From: Pseudonocardia sp. CNS-004 | GTDB lineage: Bacteria > Actinomycetota > Actinomycetes > Mycobacteriales > Pseudonocardiaceae | Assembly (NCBI GenBank): GCA_001942185.1 | Contig: MKJV01000145.1 | Coordinates: forward strand, 62,001 to 126,000 | Length of the DNA: 64,000 bases | Direction of reading: 5' to 3' | In this document: in pieces, positions 58,667 to 64,000 of the stretch | Numbering within the stretch: the stretch's first letter is position 1 | How the letters are laid out: every line of letters starts with the position of its first letter | Position numbers and translations under genes: made by a program | Notes under the pieces: model-generated | Databases searched by the model: none | What the model saw: the letters and a program-made list of their open reading frames with translations, nothing else | What the model was told of the DNA's origin: nothing

Positions 58667-59439
58667 CCCGCCGGATGCGGGTGCTCGCCGTCGACGACGT
58701 CGCGCCGGCGCTGGCGGAGCTGTCCCGGATGCTGCGGGAGTCCCCGGACGTCGCCGACGTGGTCGAGGCGGGCGACCCGATCACGGCGCTGCGCCTCATC
58801 CAGGCCGGCCCGCTCGACGCCGTGTTCCTGGACATCTCGATGCCCGGCATGAACGGGCTCGAGCTCGGGTCGTTGCTCGCCCGGATGACCGACCCGCCGG
58901 TGGTCGTGTTCGTCACCGCCTACGAGGAGCACGCCGCGTCGGCGTACGGGATCGGTGCGGTGGACTACCTGCTCAAGCCGGTGAGCGCCGAACGCCTCGC
59001 CGCCGCGCTCGCCCGGGTGCGGCGGTTCGGTGCCGCCGAGACCGCGGCGCCCCCGGCCCCGGTCGACGCGCTCGCCGCCGTGCCGGTGGAGCTCGCCGGT
59101 CGCACCCGCTTCGTCCGCCGCGACGACGTGCGGTTCGTCGAGGCACACGGCGACTACGTGCGGCTGCACACCCCGTCCGGCGCGTTCCTCGTGCGGATCC
59201 CGATCTCGCGGCTCGAGGAGCACTGGCAGCCCGCGGGCTTCAGCCGCGTGCACCGCAGCTACCTGCTCGCCGTGCCCGCCGTCCGCGAGCTGCGCAGCGA
59301 CCTGTCCGGAGGGCTGCTCGCCCACACCGACGTCGGCGACGTGCCGGTGAGCCGCCGGCACGCCCGCGAGCTGCGCGAGCTCCTCCTGGAGGCCGCCACG
59401 CGGGGCGAGTTCGAGTCCCCCGGCAGGCAGGCCAGATGA
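58663..59439 (+). CDS. LytTR-type response regulator
   Basis: A 258-residue regulator. The receiver domain has the acidic pair in VLAVDDVAPAL, the phospho-acceptor Asp in AVFLDISMPGMNGLEL, Thr/Ala in FVTAYEEHAASAYGIGAVDYL and the Lys in LKPVSAERL. The C-terminal LytTR DNA-binding domain reads RFVRRDDVRFVEAHGDYVRL and FSRVHRSYLLAVPAVREL. Its ATG overlaps the kinase stop (ATGA). Likely controls the symporter genes that follow. Confidence 0.94.
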   Translation: MTRRMRVLAVDDVAPALAELSRMLRESPDVADVVEAGDPITALRLIQAGPLDAVFLDISMPGMNGLELGSLLARMTDPPVVVFVTAYEEHAASAYGIGAVDYLLKPVSAERLAAALARVRRFGAAETAAPPAPVDALAAVPVELAGRTRFVRRDDVRFVEAHGDYVRLHTPSGAFLVRIPISRLEEHWQPAGFSRVHRSYLLAVPAVRELRSDLSGGLLAHTDVGDVPVSRRHARELRELLLEAATRGEFESPGRQAR

Positions 59440-59474
59440 GGTTCGGATGAGGCCCAGACCATGAGGCAGCGATC

Positions 59475-59849
59475 GTGAGGCAGCGGCGCCGCGTCGCGGT
59501 GACGAGCCCGCAGACCCGGGTGGCGCTGGCCGGCCGCCGCACCGGCACCCCCGCCTCTCCGCCGCACCTCGCCCCGGCCGACGCCGAGCGCGCCCGCCGC
59601 ATCCACCACCGGCAGCTGCGCTACGCCCTCACAGCATTGGGTCTGCTGGCCGCGCTGCTGCTGGGGCTGCCGCTGGCGCTCGCGGGCGCCCCCGAGCTCG
59701 ACACGGTGCGGTGGGCGGGCATCCCGGTGTCCTGGCTGGCGGTCGCCGTGCTGCCGTTCCCGCTCATGGCGCTGCTGGCCGCGTGGCAGCTGCGCAAGGC
59801 GGAGCAGACAGAACGCTCGTGGCCGGGCGGTCGCAGGGCGGTCCGGTGA
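59475..59849 (+). CDS. Small membrane protein partner of a sodium:solute symporter
   Basis: A 124-residue protein with a basic, Pro-rich cytoplasmic N-terminus and two hydrophobic helices (YALTALGLLAALLLGLPLAL and SWLAVAVLPFPLMALLAAW), in the style of the DUF485-like proteins that precede cation:acetate symporters. The stop overlaps the symporter GTG (GTGA). GTG start at 59475; ribosome site weak. Confidence 0.75.
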   Translation: MRQRRRVAVTSPQTRVALAGRRTGTPASPPHLAPADAERARRIHHRQLRYALTALGLLAALLLGLPLALAGAPELDTVRWAGIPVSWLAVAVLPFPLMALLAAWQLRKAEQTERSWPGGRRAVR

Positions 59850-61509
59850 TATTCGCGATCGTCCCGGTACTGCTGATCACGCTGCTGATCGGCGCTCGGG
59901 GGGTCGCGGCCATGCGCACCACCTCGGACTTCCTGGTGGCGTCGCGGCGGATCTCCCCGGCCGTGAACGCCGCCGCCGTCTCGGGCGAGTACCTGTCCGC
60001 GGCGTCGTTCCTCGGGATCGCCGGTCTCGTCGTGAAGGACGGCGTCGGCTCGCTCTGGTACGCCGTCGGCTTCGCCGCGGGCTACGTCGCGATGCTCGCG
60101 CTCGTCGCCGCCCCGATGCGCCGCACGGGCGCGCTCACCGTGCCCGACTTCGCCGAGGCCCGGCTCGGGTCGCCCGCACTGCGCAAGCTGTCGGCCGTGG
60201 TCGTGCTGGTGATCGGCTTCCTCTACCTGGTGCCGCAGTTCACGGCGGCCGGGCAGGTGCTGGGTGTCGTGAGCGGGAGCCGTACTGGGTGGGCGTCGTG
60301 ATCGCCGGTGGCGCCGTCAGCATCACGCTCGCGCTCGGCGGGATGCGCGCGGCCACCTACGTGCAGGCCTTCCAGTTCGTCCTGAAACTGCTGCTGTTCA
60401 TCGTCCCGGCGATCTGGCTGGTGCTGCACGTCGGACCGGACATCCGGCGCGACGCGCTGGCCCCGGTGGAGTTCACCCGGTTCGACACGGCGACCACGGT
60501 GCAGTTCCGCCTCGACACCACCCTCACGCTCACCGAGCCGACCGGCGTGCGGGTGGGCGGAGGAGCCGAGGAGGTGCTGGCGCCGGGCGAGTACCCGGTG
60601 GAGTCCGGGCAGAGCTGGGAGTTCGCCGCAGGCGCCGCGGTGCCCCACGTCGGCACCGGGCCGCCGGGTGGGCCCGACTGGGCACGTCCGCTGCTCGACC
60701 CGAGCGGCCACCCCGTGCTCGCCACCTGGTCGGTGCTGGTGGCCACGGTCCTCGGCACGATGGGGTTGCCCCACATCCTCATCCGCTTCCACACCAGCCC
60801 CGACGGTCGCGGCGCCCGCCGCACGGCCGCGATCACGGTGGCCCTGCTGGGCGTCTTCTACCTGTTCCCGGCGGTCTACGGGCTCCTCGGGGCGGTACTG
60901 CTGCCCGAGCTGTACCTCTCCGGCGGCACCGACACCGTCGTCGTCGCCCTCCCGGCACGGGTCGACGGCGGGTTCGCGGGCACGTTTTTCACCGCGCTGC
61001 TGACGGCCGGGGCGTTCGCCGCGTTCCTCGCGACATCGCTCGGCCTCCTGCTCGCCGTGTCGGGTGCGCTCTCCCACGATCTCGTGCCGAGCACGCTGCG
61101 CAGGCTGCGGTTCACCCCGATCGTCGCCGCGCTCGCCGTCGTCCTGCTCGCGCTCCCGGCGGCCCGCCTCGACGTCGGGGTGCTGGTGACCTCGGCGTTC
61201 GCCGTGGCCGCCTCCACGTTCTGCCCGTTGCTGGTGCTCGGCATCTGGTGGCCGCGGCTCACGGCCCAGGGCGCGATCGTCGGGATGGTCGCGGGCCTGC
61301 TCGCATCGGCAGGCGTGATCGCGATCGACCTGTTCCTCGGCGTGCCCCCCGGACTCGCCGGCCTCCTCCTCGGTCAGCCGGCGCTGTGGTCGGTGCCGCT
61401 CGCGTTCGCGACGATGGTGCTGGTCTCGCTGCGCGGCCGCCCCCCGGCGTGGGCGGCCGCGGCGATGCTGCGCCTGCACCTCGACGAGACCGAGACCGGC
61501 CGCCGGTGA
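59846..61509 (+). CDS. Sodium:solute symporter family protein (acetate/monocarboxylate type), one frameshift
   Basis: A symporter of about 554 residues with 13 hydrophobic segments. N-terminal motifs match cation:acetate symporters (TTSDFLVASRRISPAVNAAA, SGEYLSAASFLGIAGLV, YLVPQFTAAGQVLG), with LGTMGLPHILIRFHTSPDGR and SLGLLLAVSGALSHDLVPS later. A missing base near 60280 breaks the frame; restoring it gives VVSGSPYWVGVVIAGGAVS. With a LytS/LytTR pair upstream it looks like a carboxylate-sensing and uptake module. Confidence 0.9.
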
Positions 61510-61564
61510 GCCCGCCCCGTTGGCGTGACCGATGAGTTTCCGGGCCCGCGGGGGTCTCACCTCC

Positions 61565-62565
61565 ATGACGGCAGCGACAGACGGTCACATCCCGGACACG
61601 GTGGCCGCGGCCAAGGCAGGCGACCAGGCCGCGTTCGCGTCCCTCGTCGAGCCACACCGGCGGGAACTGCACGTGCACTGCTACCGCATGCTCGGCTCGT
61701 TCACCGACGCCGAGGACATGGTGCAGGAGGCGCTGCTGCGGGCGTGGCGGCGCCGCGAGACGTACGCCGGCCGCGCGACGTTCCGGGCGTGGCTCTACCG
61801 CATCGCCACCAACGCGTGCCTCGACCACCTGCAGCGCCACCCACGACGTCCCGCAGGGACGGGCGAGGTGACCTGGCTCCAACCCTTCCCGGACCGGCTG
61901 CTCGAGCAGCCGGCGCCACCGGACGCCGAGCCGGACGCGGCGGCCGTGGCGCGGGAGACGATCGAGCTGGCGTTCCTCGTCGCGGTGCAGCACCTACCGC
62001 CGCGGCAGCGGGCGGTGCTCATGCTGCGGGACGTGCTCGGCTGGTCGGCCGCGGAGAGCGCAGCCGTGCTCGACTCGACCGTCACCTCGGTGAACAGCGC
62101 GCTGCAGCGGGCGCGGGCCACGCTGCGCGAGCACCTGCCGCGGCGGCGCTCGGAGTGGGCCGCAGCCGCCCGGCCCAGTGACGAGGAGCGCTCGGTCCTG
62201 CAGCGGTTCATCGACGCCTGCGAACGCGCCGACATGCCCGCGATCGCCTCGCTGCTGCGGGAGGACGCGGTCTTCTCGATGCCGCCGCACCCCGAGGTGA
62301 CCCGTGGCCGTGGCCAGATCGTCGAGCTGTGGGGCCCGCGCTGTCCGGCCCGGCCGGGTTCGGGGAGCTCCTCCTGGTGCCGGTGCAGCTCAACCGGCAG
62401 CCCGCCGCGGCGAACTACGCGCGGAAGCCGGGAGACGCGCTGTTCCGCGCCGTGGCCGTGGACGTGCTGCGCGTCGAGGACGGGTGGATCACCGACGTGG
62501 TGTCGTTCGAGCACACGGCGGAGTTCCCCGTCTTCGACCTGCTCGGCCTCCCGGCCACCCGGTAG
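61565..62565 (+). CDS. ECF sigma factor with C-terminal SnoaL-like domain, one frameshift
   Basis: A sigma-70 family factor of about 333 residues of the SigX5/SigG-like group. Region 2 reads HVHCYRMLGSFTDAEDMVQE, then LRAWRRRETYAGRATFRAWL; region 4 reads LPPRQRAVLMLRDVLGWSAA, then ESAAVLDSTVTSVNSALQRA. A SnoaL-like domain follows (LQRFIDACERADMPAIASLL), which in such factors tunes activity without a separate anti-sigma factor. One missing base near 62333; restored sequence ELWGPALSGPAGFGELLLVP. ATG 61565 chosen; an ATG at 61532 is also open. Confidence 0.88.
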
Positions 62566-62576
62566 GGGGGCGAGTC

Positions 62577-62873
62577 GTGGACGCCGAGCCGATCACGTTC
62601 CTCGGCCGGCCGCTCGGGCCGTCGTTCCGGTCCCGCACCGTGACGATCCGCCCCGGCGGCACGCGGCCCTACGCCGAGGAGGAATGGCGCGACGCCCTGG
62701 TCGTCGTCGAGTGCGGGGACGTGGTGGTGGAATGCGAGGCCGGCGGGCGGCGCACCTTCGCGACGGGTGACGTCCTCTGGCTCACCGGGACCGGCGCGCG
62801 GGCACTGCACAACGAGGGCTCGGGGAGCGCGGTGCTCGTCGCGGTGTCGCGGCGGCGCGCAGGCGAGGATTGA
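62577..62873 (+). CDS. Small cupin-domain protein
   Basis: A 98-residue single-cupin protein (RSRTVTIRPGGTRPYAEEEW, VVECGDVVVECEAGG, FATGDVLWLTGTGARALHNE). GTG start with a GGGGGG site 6 bases upstream, 11 bases after the sigma factor stop, so likely co-transcribed. The first cupin metal motif lacks the usual His pair, so metal binding is doubtful. Function unknown. Confidence 0.8.
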   Translation: MDAEPITFLGRPLGPSFRSRTVTIRPGGTRPYAEEEWRDALVVVECGDVVVECEAGGRRTFATGDVLWLTGTGARALHNEGSGSAVLVAVSRRRAGED

Positions 62874-62896
62874 CCGGCCGGGCCCCCGGGGCCCGG

Positions 62897-64000
62897 TCAG
62901 TCCCCGCTCAGCGACTTCCGGATGGACTCGACCGCGCCGCCGCGCGACCCGGAGTCATCGTCGGAGTCGCTGTCCGAGTCGCTGTCCGAGTCATCGGAGT
63001 CGTCCGAGTCGTCGCGGTCCTTGGAGTCGCGGTCCTTGGAGTCGTTCTTGTCGGACTCCTTGGCGTCGGAGTCCTTCTCGTCGGAGTCCTTCTCGTCCTC
63101 GTCGTCGTTCTTGGCCTCGGAGTCGCGATCGTCCGAGTCGGCGTCCCGGGCCGACGCGCTCCTACCGGAGTCTTCCTGCTCGTCGGAGCTGCGTGACCGG
63201 TCGGACTCTTCCTTCGTGTCCGCCTCGTCTGCCTTGTCGTCTGCCTTGTCGTCTGCCTTGTCGCCGTTCGAGGGCGGGCTGTCAGCGTCGGGGTTGTCCG
63301 AGCCGGCACCGGTCACGGCGTCGATGGCGTCGGTGATGCTGTCGCTGCCGGCGTTGTCGCTGCCGGCGTTGTCGCTGCCGGCGTTGTCGCTGCCGGCGTT
63401 GTCGCTGCCGGCGTTGTCGCTGCCTTGGCCTTCGTCGCCGCCGGGGGTGTCGGGGTCGTCGGTGTCGGTGGCGTCCGTGTCGGAGGCGGACCCGGGGGCG
63501 TCGGTGTCGTCGCCGGCCGTGTCGTCGTCGGTGTCGTCGCCGGTTGTGTCGTCGCCGGTGTCGCCGTCGGCGGTCTCCCGCCCGGTCACGTCGGTCGGGG
63601 AGTCTTCGGTTCCGTCCGCGGTTCCGTCGTCGGTGGTCGGGTCGTCGGTGGTCGAGGTGGTGGAGTTCTCGGAGCTGTCGCTCTCGGAGCTGTTGCCCTC
63701 GGTGGCGTCGGCGTCGTCGTCGGTGTCGTCCGTGGGCGGGATCGTGATGGTGGGCAGTGGCGCAACCTCGATGGAGAAGAGGGTGCCGTCGCCGGCTGCG
63801 GGTGGTTCGGCCGGGGCCTCGCTGCTCTGGTCGGCGCCGGGGGCGTCGCCGCCCTCCTGCGCCTGGGCGGGCGGAGGCGCCTCGCCGTCGGCCGCGGGGG
63901 CCGGTTCCTCGTCGGCGGAGGAGCCGGACGAGTCCTCTGCGGACTCGGAGCCGGTGCCAGCGGAGTCGCTGCTCGGCTCGGACGGTGTCTCGTCGGTGCC
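62897..64000 (-). CDS. Highly acidic Ser/Asp/Asn repeat protein (C-terminal part)
   Basis: An open frame runs from the right edge for about 367 residues to a stop at 62897. The sequence is almost entirely low complexity: Glu/Pro/Ala-rich (AEPPAAGDGTLFSIEVAP), Thr/Asp-rich (STTSTTDDPTTDDGTADG), five exact GSDNA repeats, ADDK repeats, and a Ser-Asp tract ending SDSDSDSDSDDDSGSRGG. No membrane anchor or sorting signal is visible at the C-terminus (RGGAVESIRKSLSGD). The N-terminus is outside the window. It may be a secreted or surface, possibly calcium-binding, protein, or a disordered tail of a membrane protein. Function unknown. Confidence 0.75.
   Translation of the reverse strand, partial: GTDETPSEPSSDSAGTGSESAEDSSGSSADEEPAPAADGEAPPPAQAQEGGDAPGADQSSEAPAEPPAAGDGTLFSIEVAPLPTITIPPTDDTDDDADATEGNSSESDSSENSTTSTTDDPTTDDGTADGTEDSPTDVTGRETADGDTGDDTTGDDTDDDTAGDDTDAPGSASDTDATDTDDPDTPGGDEGQGSDNAGSDNAGSDNAGSDNAGSDNAGSDSITDAIDAVTGAGSDNPDADSPPSNGDKADDKADDKADEADTKEESDRSRSSDEQEDSGRSASARDADSDDRDSEAKNDDEDEKDSDEKDSDAKESDKNDSKDRDSKDRDDSDDSDDSDSDSDSDSDDDSGSRGGAVESIRKSLSGD
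63344..63418. repeat. Five tandem 15-bp repeats
   Basis: Five identical units of GCTGCCGGCGTTGTC in tandem; on the minus strand they encode GSDNA five times inside the acidic repeat protein. Exact DNA identity suggests recent expansion by slippage or unequal crossover. Confidence 0.95.

Noticed and set aside
63344..63418. CRISPR-like tandem repeats
   Set aside because: Units are 15 bp, contiguous with no spacers, and encode an in-frame GSDNA peptide repeat.

Overview
This is high-GC actinobacterial DNA. GTG and TTG starts are common, genes are joined by four-base ATGA/GTGA overlaps, and the gene families point to a Pseudonocardiaceae-type genome, possibly Pseudonocardia: an XRE/DUF5753 gene with a DUF397 partner, mycofactocin-type SDRs, an F420/LLM-type enzyme, and CUT1 sugar transporters without their own ATPase. 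The genus is inference only. I saw no rRNA, tRNA, CRISPR array or insertion sequence.

More than half of the larger genes are broken by single-base frameshifts, about 40 in 64 kb. In nearly every case one missing base restores a full-length, stop-free protein with a length divisible by three, and the missing base is usually a G or C beside an identical base. I read these as consensus errors and annotate the genes as whole CDSs, giving the shift positions. Two genes look truly decayed: a type II NADH dehydrogenase N-terminus and an internally deleted cysteinyl-tRNA synthetase.

Layout. 0-5 kb: acyltransferase (cut by the window edge), an Nramp-like transporter, and a TetR/MFS efflux pair. 5-15 kb: a polysaccharide (probably uronic-acid) utilisation locus with a DeoR/LacI hybrid regulator, heparinase-like enzyme, 2-hydroxyacid dehydrogenase, DUF2264 protein, sugar ABC importer and DUF624 protein. 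15-18 kb: AraC regulator, LLM enzyme, prfC. 18.4-39 kb: purine and ureide catabolism. A urate permease with a fused OHCU-decarboxylase domain leads into uraD, uraH and uricase; after an inserted block (XRE/DUF397; TetR/hydrolase/GNAT) come pucR, the three xanthine dehydrogenase subunits, an 8-oxoguanine-deaminase-like enzyme, a small allophanate-hydrolase-related protein, allantoinase, allantoicase, hydroxypyruvate isomerase, tartronate semialdehyde reductase and glyoxylate carboligase. Together these would convert purines to glyoxylate and then glycerate; no classical ureidoglycolate lyase is visible. Three near-identical 42-bp palindromes lie at the left edge, in the middle and at the right edge of this region.

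39-49 kb: a GGDEF-EAL protein, then a ROK regulator, an Rbs/Xyl-type ABC importer, a Gfo/Idh/MocA oxidoreductase and a TIM-barrel isomerase (a sugar or polyol catabolic operon). 49-53 kb: epoxide hydrolase preceded by the cysS remnant, a molybdopterin oxidoreductase/ferredoxin reductase/DUF6510 set, and the NDH-2 remnant. 53-57.5 kb: HTH-GAF regulator, two mycofactocin-type SDRs, and a MoxR/VWA pair that may be one protein. 57.5-62.9 kb: LytS/LytTR two-component system with a sodium:solute symporter pair, then an ECF sigma factor and a cupin. 62.9 kb to the edge: the C-terminal part of a very acidic repeat protein.
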